A model generated the notes under the pieces. The model saw nothing but the letters and a program-made list of their open reading frames with translations. It had not been told where the DNA came from and searched no databases. This document shows, in pieces, positions 1-13,069 of a stretch of 64,000 bases of DNA; position 1 is the stretch's first letter, and each line of letters opens with the position of its first letter. The position numbers were made by a program, and so were the translations under genes. This stretch comes from Elmis aenea (lineage: Eukaryota > Arthropoda > Insecta > Coleoptera > Elmidae), in assembly GCA_947652605.1 (NCBI GenBank), contig CANTFG010000231.1, positions 62,001 through 126,000 of the forward strand. Direction: 5' to 3'.

Positions 1-3000
1 GAAAAAAAATTCAAAATTTTCAAAATTTTTAATTTTTTGAATAATTTTGTAAATTAAATTTCAAAATAGTTGAGACAAACGGCATTATACTAAGAAAAAC
101 AAACTCTATAACATGCTAAAATTTGAACAAAATGTAACAAGCCGTTTTCAAAAAAAATTTCAAAATTTTTAATTTTTTGAATAATTTTGTAAATTAAATT
201 TCAAAATAGTTGAGACAAACGGCATTATACTTAAAAAAATAAACTCTATAACATGCTAAAAATGGAACAAAATGTAACGAGCCGTTTTCAAAAAAAAATT
301 CAAAATTTTCAAAATTTTTAATTTTTTAAATAATTTTGTAAATTAAATTTCAAAATAGTTGAGACAAACGGCATTATACTAAGAAAAACAAACTCTATAA
401 CATGCTAAAATTTGAACAAAATGTAACAAGCCGTTTTCGAAAAAAAAATTCAAAATTTTTAATTTTTTGAATAATTTTGTAAATTAAATTTCAAAATAGT
501 TGAGACATACGGCATTATACTTGGAAAAATAAACTCTATAACATGCTAAAAATGGAACAAAATGTACCGAGCCGTTTTCGAAAAAAAATTCAAAATTTTC
601 AAAATTTTTAATTTTTTGAATAATTTTGTAAATTAAATTTCAAAATAGTTGAGACAAACGGCATTATACTAAGAAAAACAAACTCTATAACATGCTAAAA
701 TTTGAACAAAATGTAACAAGCCGTTTTCGAAAAAAAATTTCAAAATTTTTAATTTTTTGAATAATTTTGTAAATTAAATTTCAAAATAGTTGAGACAAAC
801 GGCATTATACTAAGAAAACTAAACTCTATAACATGCTAAAAGTTGAACAAAATGTAACAAGCCGTTTTCGAAAAAAAAATTTCAAAATTTTTAATTTTTT
901 AAATAATTTTGTAAATTAAATTTCAAAATAGTTGAGACAAACGGCATTATACTAAAAAAAACAAACTCTATAACATGCTAAAATTTGAACAAAATGTAAC
1001 AAGCCGTTTTCGAAAAAAAATTCAAAATTTTTAATTTTTTGAATAATTTTGTAAATTAAATTTCAAAATAGTTGAGACAAACGGCAATATACTTGGAAAA
1101 ATAAACTCTATAACATGCTAAAAATGGAACAAAATGTAACAAGCCGTTTTCGAAAAAAAATTCAAAATTGTCAAAATTTTTAATTTTTTGAATAATTTTG
1201 TAAATTAAATTTCAAAATAGTTGAGACAAACGGCATTATACTAAGAAAAACAAACTCTATAACATGCTAAAATTTGAACAAAATGTAACAAGCCGTTTTC
1301 GAAAAAAAATTTCAAAATTTTTAATTTTTTGAATAATTTTGTAAAAGAAATTTGAAAATAGTTGAGACAAACGGCATTATACTAAGAAAAAAAAACTCTA
1401 TAACATGCTAAAAGTTGAACAAAATGTAACAAGCCGTTTTCGAAAAAAAATTTCAAAATTTTTAATTTTTTAAATAATTTTGTAAATTAAATTTCAAAAT
1501 AGTTGAGACAAACAACAATATACTTAGAAAAACAAACTCTATAACATGCTAAAAATGGAACAAAATGTAACAAGCCGTTTTCGAAAAAAATTTTCAAAAT
1601 TTTTAATTTTTTGAATAATTTTGTAAATTAAATTTCAAATTAGTTGAGACAAACGGCATTATACTTAGAAAAATTAACTCCATAACATGCTGAAAATGGA
1701 ACCAAATGTAACGAGCCGTTTTCGAAAAACAATTCAAAATTTTCAAAATTTTTAATTTTTTGAATAATTTTGTAAATTAAATTTCAAAATAGTTGAGACA
1801 AACGGCATTATACTAAGAAAAAAAAACTCTATAACATGCTAAAATTTGAACAAAATGTAACAGGCCGTTTTCGAAAAAAAATTTCAAAATTTTTAATTTT
1901 TTGAATAATTTTGTAAATTAAATTTCAAAATAGTTGAGACAAACACATTATACTAAGAAAAATAAACTCTATAACATGCTAAAAGTTGAACAAAATGTAA
2001 CAAGCCGTTTTCGAAAAAAAAATTTCAAAATTTTTAATTTTTTAAATACTTTTGTAAATTAAATTTCAAAATAGTTGAGACAAACGGCATTATACTAAGA
2101 AAAACAAACTCTATAACATGCTAAAATTTGAACAAAATGTAACAAGCCGTTTTCGAAAAAAAATTCAAAATTTTCAAAATTTTTAATTTTTTGAATAATT
2201 TTGTAAATTAAATTTCAAAATAGTTGAGACAAACGGCATTATACTAAGAAAAACAAACTCTATAACATGCTAAAATTTGAACAAAATGTAACAAGCCGTT
2301 TTCGAAAAAAAATTTCAAAATTTTTAATTTTTTGAATAATTTTGTAAATTAAATTTCAAAATAGTTGAGGCAAACAACAATATACTTAGAAAAACAAACT
2401 CTATGACATGCTAGAAATGGAACAAAATGTAACGAGCCGTTTTCGAAAAAAATTTTCAAAATTTTTAATTTTTTGAATAATTTTGTAAATTAAATTTCAA
2501 ATTAGTTGAGACAAACGGCATTATACTAAGAAAAACAAACTCTATAACATGCTAAAAGTTGAACAAAATGTAACAAGCCGTTTTCGAAAAAAAATTCAAA
2601 ATTTTCAAAATTTTTAATTTTTTGAATAATTTTGTAAATTAAATTTCAAAATAGTTGAGACAAACGGCATTATACTAAGAAAAACAAACTCTATAACATG
2701 CTAAAATTTGAACAAAATGTAACAAGCCGTTTTCAAAAAAAATTTCAAAATTTTTAATTTTTTGAATAATTTTGTAAATTAAATTTCAAAATAGTTGAGA
2801 CAAACGGCATTATACTTAAAAAAATAAACTCTATAACATGCTAAAAATGGAACAAAATGTAACGAGCCGTTTTCGAAAAAAAATTCAAAATTTTCAAAAT
2901 TTTTAATTTTTTAAATAATTTTGTAAATTAAATTTCAAAATAGTTGAGACAAACGGCATTATACTAAGAAAAACAAACTCTATAACATGCTAAAATTTGA

Positions 3001-5870
3001 ACAAAATGTAACAAGCCGTTTTCGAAAAAAAATTCAAGATTTTCAAAATTTTTAATTTTTTGAATAATTTTGTAAATTAAATTTCAAAATAGTTGAGACA
3101 TACGGCATTATACTTGAAAAAATAAACTCTATAACATGCTAAAAATGGAACAAAATGTACCGAGCCGTTTTCGAAAAAAAATTCAAAATTTTCAAAATTT
3201 TTAATTTTTTGAATAATTTTGTAAATTAAATTTCAAAATAGTTGAGACATACGGCATTATACTTAAAAAAATAAACTCTATAACATGCTAAAAGTTGAAC
3301 AAAATGTAACAAGCCGTTTTCGATAAAAAAATTTCAAAATTTTTAATTTTTTAAATAATTTTGTAAATTAAATTTCAAAATAGTTGAGACGAACAACAAT
3401 ATACTTAGAAAAACAAACTCTATAACATGCTAAAAGTTGAACAAAATGTAACAAGCCGTTTTCGAAAAAAAAATTTCAAAATTTTTAATTTTTTAAATAA
3501 TTTTGTAAATTAAATTTCAAAATAGTTGAGACCAACGGCAATTTACTAAAAAAAACAAACTCTATAACATGCTAAAATTTGAACAAAATGTAACAAGCCG
3601 TTTTCGAAAAAAAATTCAAAATTTTTAATTTTTTGAATAATTTTGTAAATTAAATTTCAAAATAGTTGAGACAAACGGCAATATACTTGGAAAAATAAAC
3701 TCTATAACATGCTAAAAATGGAACAAAATGTAACAAGCCGTTTTCGAAAAAAAATTCAAAATTGTCAAAATTTTTAATTTTTTGAATAATTTTGTAAATT
3801 AAATTTCAAAATAGTTGAGACAAACGGCATTATACTAAAAAAAACAAACTCTATAACATGCTAAAATTTGAACAAAATGTAACAAGCCGTTTTCGAAAAA
3901 AAATTTCAAAATTTTTAATTTTTTGAATAATTTTGTAAAAGAAATTTGAAAATAGTTGAGACAAACGGCATTATACTAAGAAAAAAAACTCTATAACATG
4001 CTAAAAGTTGAACAAAATGTAACAAGCCGTTTTCGAAAAAAAATTTCAAAATTTTTAATTTTTTAAATAATTTTGTAAATTAAATTTCAAAATAGTTGAG
4101 ACAAACAACAATATACTTAGAAAAACAAACTCTATAACATGCTAAAAATGGAACAAAATGTAACAAGCCGTTTTCGAAAAAAATTTTCAAAATTTTTAAT
4201 TTTTTGAATAATTTTGTAAATTAAATTTCAAATTAGTTGAGACAAACGGCATTATACTTAGAAAAATTAACTCCATAACATGCTGAAAATGGAACCAAAT
4301 GTAACGAGCCGTTTTCGAAAAACAATTCAAAATTTTCAAAATTTTTAATTTTTTGAATAATTTTGTAAATTAAATTTCAAAATAGTTGAGACAAACGGCA
4401 TTATACTAAGAAAAAAAAACTCTATAACATGCTAAAATTTGAACAAAATGTAACAAGCCGTTTTCAAAAAAAAATTTCAAAATTTTTCATTTTTTGAATA
4501 ACTTTGTAAATTAAATTTCAAAATAGTTGAGACAAACGGCATTATACTTAGAAAAATAAACTCTATAACATGTTGAAAATGGAACAAAATGTAACAAGCC
4601 GTTTTCGGAAAAAAATTTCAAAATTTATAATTTTTTGATTAATTTTGTAAATTAAATTTCAAAATAGTTGAGACAAACGGCATTATACTAAGAAAAACAA
4701 ACTTTATAACATGCTAAAAATGGAACAAAATGTAACGAGCCGTTTTCGAAAAAAAATTTCAAAATTTTTAATTTTTTAAATAATTTTGTAAATTTAATTT
4801 TAAAATAGTTGAGGCAAACAACAATATACTTAGAAAAACAAACTCTATGACATGCTAGAAATGGAACAAAATGTAACGAGCCGTTTTCGAAAAAAATTTT
4901 CAAAATTTTTAATTTTTTGAATAATTTTGTAAATTAAATTTCAAATTAGTTGAGACAAACGGCATTATACTAAGAAAAACAAACTCTATAACATGCTAAA
5001 AGTTGAACAAAATGTAACAAGCCGTTTTCGAAAAAAAATTCAAAATTTTCAAAATTTTTAATTTTTTGAATAATTTTGTAAATTAAATTTCAAAATAGTT
5101 GAGACAAACGGCAATATACTAAGAAAAACAAACTCTATAACATGCTAAAATTTGAACAAAATGTAACAAGCCGTTTTCAAAAAAAATTTCAAAATTTTTA
5201 ATTTTTTGAATAATTTTGTAAATTAAATTTCAAAATAGTTGAGACAAACGGCATTATACTTAAAAAAATAAACTCTATAACATGCTAAAAATGGAACAAA
5301 ATGTAACGAGCCGTTTTCGAAAAAAAAATTCAAAATTTTCAAAATTTTTAATTTTTTAAATAATTTTGTAAATTAAATTTCAAAATAGTTGAGACAAACG
5401 GCATTATACTAAGAAAAACAAACTCTATAACATGCTAAAATTTGAACAAAATGTAACAAGCCGTTTTCGAAAAAAAAATTCAAAATTTTTAATTTTTTGA
5501 ATAATTTTGTAAATTAAATTTCAAAATAGTTGAGACATACGGCATTATACTTGAAAAAATAAACTCTATAACATGCTAAAAATGGAACAAAATGTACCGA
5601 GCCGTTTTCGAAAAAAAATTCAAAATTTTCAAAATTTTTAACTTTTTGAATAATTTTGTAAATTAAATTTCAAAATAGTTGAGACATACGGCATTATACT
5701 TAAAAAAATAAACTCTATAACATGCTAAAAGTTGAACAAAATGTAACAAGCCGTTTTCGATAAAAAAATTTCAAAATTTTTAATTTTTTAAATAATTTTG
5801 TAAATTAAATTTCAAAATAGTTGAGACGAACAACAATATACTTAGAAAAACAAACTCTATAACATGCTAA
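1..5870. repeat. Satellite A block of type Y (first copy), repeat offsets about 2.44 and 2.59 kb
   Basis: Higher-order repeat block recognised by rare monomer variants. The variant gttgaggcaaacaacaatat lies at 2364 and 4808 (offset 2444). The variant gtaaaagaaatttgaaaat lies at 1341 and 3935 (offset 2594). The variant gccgttttcaaaaaaaattt lies at 141, 2726 and 5170. The variant acatgttgaaaatgg is at 4568. The same marker set returns at 17.3-27.3 and 34.2-41.4 kb. Block ends are approximate. Confidence 0.6.
81..1373. repeat. Satellite A monomer length dimorphism (example stretch)
   Basis: In this sample spacings run 140, 149, 141, 149, 141, 142, 140, 149, 141. The long form has caaaattttcaaaattttt where the short form has only tcaaaattttt, so the roughly 9-bp difference is a tandem copy of tcaaaattt within the A/T-tract part. 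Single-base differences come from A-run length. The same dimorphism is seen all along the array. Confidence 0.9.
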
Positions 5871-8800
5871 AAATGGAACAAAATGTAACGAGCCGTTTTC
5901 GAAAAAAATTTTCAAAATTTTTAATTTTTTGAATAATTTTGTAAATTAAATTTCAAATTAGTTGAGACAAACGGCATTATACTTAGAAAAATAAACTCCA
6001 TAACATGCTGAAAATGGAACCAAATGTAACGAGCCGTTTTCGAAAAACAATTCAAAATTTTCAAAATTTTTAATTTTTTGAATAATTTTGTAAATTAAAT
6101 TTCAAAATAGTTGAGACAAACGGCATTATACTAACAAAAACAAACTCTATAACATGCTAAAATTTGAACAAATTGTAACAAGCCGTTTTCGAAAAAAAAA
6201 TTCAAAATTTTTAATTTTTTGAATAATTTTGTAAATTAAATTTCAAAATAGTTGAGACAAACGGCATTATACTAAGAAAAACAAACTCTATAACATGCTA
6301 AAATTTGAACTAAATATAACAAGCCGTTTTTGAAAAAAAAATTAAAATTTTCAAAATTTTTAATTTTTTGAATAATTTTGTAAATTAAATTTCAAAATAG
6401 TTGAGACAAACGGCATTATACTTAAAAAAATAAACTCTATAACATGCTAAAAATGGAACAAAATGTAACGAGCCGTTTTCGAAAAAAAATTCAAAATTTT
6501 CAAAATTTTTAATTTTTTGAATAATTTTGTAAATTAAATTTCAAAATAGTTGAGACAAACGGCATTATACTAAGAAAAACAAACTCTATAACATGCTAAA
6601 ATTTGAACAAAATGTAACAAGCCGTTTTCGAAAAAAAATTTCAAAATTTTTAATTTTTTGAATAATTTTGTAAATTAAATTTCAAAATAGTTGAGACAAA
6701 CGGCATTATACTAAGAAAAATAAACTCTATAACATGCCAAAAGTTGAACAAAATGTAACAAGCCGTTTTCGAAAAAAAATTCAAAATTTTCAAAATTTTT
6801 AATTTTTTGAATAATTTTGTAAATTAAATTTCAAAATAGTTGAGACAAACGGCATTATACTAAGAAAAACAAACTCTATAACATGCTAAAATTTGAACAA
6901 AATGTAACAAGCCGTTTTCAAAAAAAAATTTAAAATTTTTAATTTTTTGAATAATTTTGTAAATTAAATTTCAAAATAGTTGAGACAAACGGCATTATAC
7001 TTAAAAAAATAAACTCTATAACATGCTAAAAATGGAACAAAATGTAACAAGCCGTTTTCGAAAAAAAATTCAAAATTTTCAAAATTTTTAATTTTTTGAA
7101 TAATTTTGTAAATTAAATTTCAAAATAGTTGAGACAAACGGCATTATACTTAAAAAAATAAACTCTATAACATGCTAAAAATGGAACAAAATGTAACGAG
7201 CCGTTTTCGAAAAAAAATTCAAAATTTTCAAAATTTTTAATTTTTTGAATAATTTTGTAAATTAAATTTCAAAATAGTTGAGACAAACGGCATTATACTA
7301 AGAAAAACAAACTCTATAACATGCTAAAATTTGAACAAAATGTAACAAGCCGTTTTCGAAAAAAAATTTCAAAATTTTTAATTTTTTAAATAATTTTGTA
7401 AATTAAATTTCAAAATAGTTGAGACAAACAACAATATACTTACAAAAACAAACTCTATAACATGCTAAAAATGGAACAAAATGTAACGAGCCGTTTTCGA
7501 AAAAAATTTTCAAAATTTTTAATTTTTTGAATAATTTTGTAAATTAAATTTCAAATTAGTTGAGACAAACGGCATTATACTTTAAAAAATAAACTCCATA
7601 ACATGCTGAAAATGGAACCAAATGTAACGAGCCGTTTTCGAAAAACAATTCAAAATTTTCAAAATTTTTAATTTTTTAAATAATTTTGTAAATTAAATTT
7701 CAAAATAGTTGAGACAAACGGCATTATACTAAGAAAAACAAACTCTATAACATGCTAAAATTTGAACAAAATGTAACAAGCCGTTTTCGAAAAAAAATTT
7801 CAAAATTTTTAATTTTTTGAATAATTTTGTAAATTAAATTTCAAAATAGTTGAGACAAACGGCATTATACTAAGAAAAATAAACTCTATAACATGCCAAA
7901 AGTTGAACAAAATGTAACAAGCCGTTTTCGAAAAACAATTCAAAATTTTCAAAATTTTTAATTTTTTAAATAATTTTGTAAATTAAATTTCAAAATAGTT
8001 GAGACAAACGGCATTATACTAAGAAAAACAAACTCTATAACATGCTAAAATTTGAACAAAATGTAACAAGCCGTTTTCAAAAAAAATTTCAAAATTTTTA
8101 ATTTTTTGAATAATTTTGTAAATTAAATTTCAAAATAGTTGAGACAAACGGCAATATACTTAAAAAAATAAACTCTATAACATGCTAAAAATGGAACAAA
8201 ATGTAACAAGCCGTTTTCGAAAAAAAATTCAAAATTTTCAAAATTTTTAATTTTTTGAATAATTTTGTAAATTAAATTTCAAAATAGTTGAGACAAACGG
8301 CATTATACTAAGAAAAACAAACTCTATAACATGCTAAAATTTGAACAAAATGTAACAAGCCGTTTTCGAAAAAAAATTTCAAAATTTTTAATTTTTTGAA
8401 TAATTTTGTAAATTAAATTTCAAAATAGTTGAGACAAACGGCATTATACTAAGAAAAATAAACTCTATAACATGCTAAAAGTTGAACAAAATGTAACAAG
8501 CCGTTTTCGAATAAAAAATTTCCAAATTTTTAATTTTTTAAATAATTTTGTAAATTAAATTTCAAAATAGTTGAGACAAACAACAATATACTTACAAAAA
8601 CAAACTCTATAACATGCTAAAAATGGAACAAAATGTAACGAGCCGTTTTCGAAAAAAATTTTCAAAATTTTTAATTTTTTGAATAATTTTGTAAATTAAA
8701 TTTCAAATTAGTTGAGACAAACGGCATTATACTTTAAAAAATAAACTCCATAACATGCTGAAAATGGAACCAAATGTAACAAGCCGTTTTCGAAAAACAA

Positions 8801-8890
8801 TTCAAAATTTTCAAAATTTTTAATTTTTTAAATAATTTTGTAAATTAAATTTCAAAATAGTTGAGACAAACGGCATTATACTAAGAAAAA
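5870..8890. repeat. Satellite A block of type Z (first copy)
   Basis: Recognised by the variants ggcattatactaacaaaaac (6122) and aacatgccaaaagttg (about 6731 and 7885). A roughly 1152-bp (8-monomer) step links the variant tacaaaaac at 7441 and 8593. The same markers occur together again near 27.5-27.9 kb and 41.6-43.8 kb. Limits are approximate. Confidence 0.5.
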
Positions 8891-8891
8891 C

Positions 8892-11800
8892 AAACTCTAT
8901 AACATGCTAAAATTTGAACAAAATGTAACAAGCCGTTTTCAAAAAAAATTTCAAAATTTTTAATTTTTTGAATAATTTTGTAAATTAAATTTCAAAATAG
9001 TTGAGACAAACGGCATTATACTTAAAAAAATAAACTCTATAACATGCTAAAAATGGAACAAAATGTAACGAACCGTTTTCGAAAAAAAATTCAAAATTTT
9101 CAAAATTTTTAATTTTTTGAATAATTTTGTAAATTAAATTTCAAAATAGTTGAGACAAACGGCATTATACTAAGAAAAACAAACTCTATAACATGCTAAA
9201 ATTTGAACAAAATGTAACAAGCCGCTTTCGAAAAAAAAATTGAAAATTTTTAATTTTTTGAATAATTTTGTAAATTAAATTTCAAAATAGTTGAGACAAA
9301 CGGCATTATACTAAGAAAAATAAACTCTATAACATGCTAAAAGTTGAACAAAATGTAACAAGCCGTTTTCGAATAAAAAATTTCAAAATTTTTAATTTTT
9401 TAAATAATTTTGTAAATTAAATTTCAAAATAGTTAAGACAAACAACAATATACTTACAAAAACAAACTCTATAACATGCTAAAAATGGAACAAAATGTAA
9501 CGAGCCGTTTTCGAAAAAAATTTTCAAAATTTTTAATTTTTTGAATAATTTTGTAAATTAAATTTCAAATTAGTTGAGACAAACGGCATTATACTTTAAA
9601 AAATAAACTCCATAACATGCTGAAAATGGAACCAAATGTAACGAGCCGTTTTCGAAAAACAATTCAAAATTTTCAAAATTTTTAATTTTTTGAATAATTT
9701 TGTAAATTAAATTTCAAAATAGTTGAGACAAACGGCATTATACTAAGAAAAACAAACTCCATAACATGCTAAAATTTAAACAAAATGTAACAAGCCGTTT
9801 TCGAAAAAAAATTTCAAAATTTTTTATTTTTTGAATAATTTTGTAAATTAAATTTGAAAATAGTTGAGACAAATGGCATTATACTAAGAAAAACAAACTC
9901 TATAACATGCTAAAATTTGAACAAAATATAACAAGCCGTTTTCGAAAAAAAATTTAAAATTTTCAAAATTTTTAATTTTTTGAATAATTTTGTAAATTAA
10001 ATTTCAAAATTGTTGAGACAAACAACAATATACTTAGAAAAACAAACTCTATAACATGCTAAAAATGGAACAAAATGTAACGAGCCGTTTTCGAAAAAAA
10101 TTTTCAAAATTTTTAATTTTTTGAATAATTTTGTAAATTAAATTTCAAATTAGTTGAGACAAACGGCATTATACTTAGAAAAATAAACTCCATAACATGC
10201 TGAAAATGGAACCAAATGTAACGAGCCGTTTTCGAAAAACAATTCAAAATTTTCAAAATTTTTAATTTTTTGAATAATTTTGTAAATTAAATTTCAAAAT
10301 AGTTGAGACAAACGGCATTATACTAAGAAAAACAAACTCCATAACATGCTAAAATTTGAACAAAATGTAACAAGCTGTTTTCGAAAAAAAAATTTCAAAA
10401 CTTTTAATTTTTTGAATAATTTTGTAAATTAAATTTGAAAATAGTTGAGACAAACGGCATTATACTAAGAAAAACAAACTCTATAACATGCTAAAATTTG
10501 AACAAAATATAACAAGCCGTTTTCGAAAAAAAATTTAAAATTTTCAAAATTTTTAATTTTTTGAATAATTTTGTAAATTAAATTTCAAAATAGTTGAGAC
10601 AAACGGTATTATACTAAGAAAAACAAACTCTATAACATGCTAAAATTTGAACAAAATGTAACAAGCCGTTTTCAAAAAAAATTTCAAAATGTTTAATTTT
10701 TTGAATAATTTTGTAAATTAAATTCTAAAATGGTTGAGACAAACGGCATTATACTTAAAAAAATAAACTCTATAACATGCTAAAAATGGAACAAAATGTA
10801 ACGAGCCGTTTTCGAAAAAAAATTCAAAATTTTCAAAATTTTTAATTTTTTGAATAATTTTGTAAATTAAATTTCAAAATAGTTGAGACAAACGGCATTA
10901 TACTAAGAAAAACAAACTCTATAACATGCTAAAATTTGAACAAAATGTAACAAGCCGTTTTCTAAAAAAAATTTCAAAATTTTTAATTTTTTGAATAATT
11001 TTGTAAAAGAAATTTGAAAATAGTTGAGACAAACGGCATTATACTAAGAAAAAAAAACTCTATAACATGCTAAAAGTTGAACAAAATGTAACAAGCCGTT
11101 TTCGAAAAAAAATTTCAAAATTTTTAATTTTTTAAATAATTTTGTAAATTAAATTTCAAAATAGTTGAGACAAACAACAATATACTAAGAAAAAAAAACT
11201 CTATAACATGCTAAAAGTTGAACAAAATGTAACAAGCCGTTTTCGAAAAAAAATTTCAAAACTTTTAATTTTTTGAATAATTTTGTAAATTAAATTTCAA
11301 AATAGTTGAGACAAACGGCATTATACTAAGAAAAATAAACTCTATAACATGCTAAAAGTTGAACAAAATGTAACAAGCCGTTTTCGAAAAAAAATTCAAA
11401 ATTTTCAAAATTTTTAATTTTTTGAATAATTTTGTAAATTAAATTTCAAAATAGTTGAGACAAACGGCATTATACTAAGAAAAACAAACTCTATAACATG
11501 CTAAAATTTGAACAAAATGTAACAAGCCGTTTTCGAAAAAAAATTTCAAAATTTTTAATTTTTTGAATAATTTTGTAAATTAAATTTCAAAATAGTTGAG
11601 ACAAACGGCATTATACTTAAAAAAATAAACTCTATAACATGCTAAAAATGGAACAAAATGTAACCAACCGTTTTCGAAAAAAAATTCAAAATTTTCAAAA
11701 TTTTTAATTTTTTGAATAATTTTGTAAATTAAATTTCAAAATAGTTGAGACAAACGGCATTATACTAAGAAAAACAAACTCTATAACCTGCTAAAATTTG

Positions 11801-13069
11801 AACAAAATGTAACAAGCCGTTTTCGAAAAAAAATTTTAAAATTTTTAATTTTTTGAATAATTTTGTAAATTAAATTTCAAAATAGTTGAGACAAACGGCA
11901 TTATACTAAGAAAAATAATTTCTATAACATGCTAAAAGTTGAACAAAATGTAACAAGCCGTTTTCGAAAAAAAAATTTCAAAATTTTTAATTTTTTAAAT
12001 AATTTTGTAAATTAAATTTCAAAATAGTTGAGACAAACAACAATATACTTAGAAAAACAAACTCCATAACATGCTAAAAATGGAACAAAATGTAACGAGC
12101 CGTTTTCGAAAAAAATTTTCAAAATTTTTAATTTTTTGAATAATTTTGTAAATTAAATTTCAAATTATTTGAGACAAACGGCATTATACTTAGAAAAATA
12201 AACTCCATAACATGCTAAAAATGGAACCAAATGTAACGAGCCGTTTTCGAAAAACAATTCAAAATTTTCAAAATTTTTAATTTTTTGAATAATTTTGTAA
12301 ATTAAATTTCAAAATAGTTGAGACAAACGGCATTATACTAAGAAAAACAAACTCTATAACATGCTAAAATTTGAACAAAATGTAACAAGCCGTTTTCGAA
12401 AAAAAATTTCAAAATTTTTAATTTTTTGAATAATTTTGTAAATTAAATTTCAAAATTGTTGAGACAAACAACAATATACTTAGAAAAACAAACTCTATAA
12501 CATGCTAAAAATGGAACAAAATGTAACGAGCCGTTTTCGAAAAAAATTTTCAAAATTTTTAATTTTTTAAATAATTTTGTAAATTAAATTTCAAATTAGT
12601 TGAGACAAACGGCATTATACTTAGAAAAATAAACTCCATAACATGCTGAAAATGGAACCAAATGTAACGAGCCGTTTTCGAAAAACAATTCAAAATTTTT
12701 AAAATTTTTAATTTTTTAAATAATTTTGTAAATTAAATTTCAAAATAGTTGAGACAAACGGCATTATACTAAGAAAAACAAACTCTATAACATGCTAAAA
12801 TTTGAACAAAATGTAACAAGCCGTTTTCGAAAAAAAATTTCAAAATTTTTAATTTTTTGAATAATTTTGTAAATTAAATTTCAAAATAGTTGAGACAAAC
12901 GGAATTATACTAAGAAAAACAAACTCTATAACATGCTAAAATTTGAACTAAATATAACAAGCCGTTTTCGAAAAAAAATTTAAAATTTTCAAAATTTTTA
13001 ATTTTTTGAATAACTTTGTAAATTAAATTTCAAAATAGTTGAGACAAACGGCATTATACTTAGAAAAAT
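8892..13069. repeat. 4178-bp higher-order repeat, copy 1 (type X)
   Basis: First of two tandem copies. Private variants match at a constant offset of 4178: gccgctttcg at 9221 and 13399; the ttttttattttttg tract near 9820; caaatggcatt near 9872; aagctgtttt at 10372; ttctaaaatggttgag near 10723; gttttctaaaaa near 10957; and aataatttctataacatg near 11914. At every landmark I compared the copies agree. The breakpoint falls in a 15-bp stretch shared by both ends (8892-8906, 13070-13084), within aactctataacatgc, so exact limits are ambiguous by that much. About 29 monomers. Confidence 0.88.

Noticed and set aside
4688..4903. 71-codon minus-strand open frame in satellite A, with similar ones at 18960-19151, 25148-25363 and 35730-35921
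   Set aside because: They translate one and a half satellite monomers and repeat the same peptide period. They exist only where a variant removes a stop, and two are identical because their blocks are duplicates. No sign of a gene.
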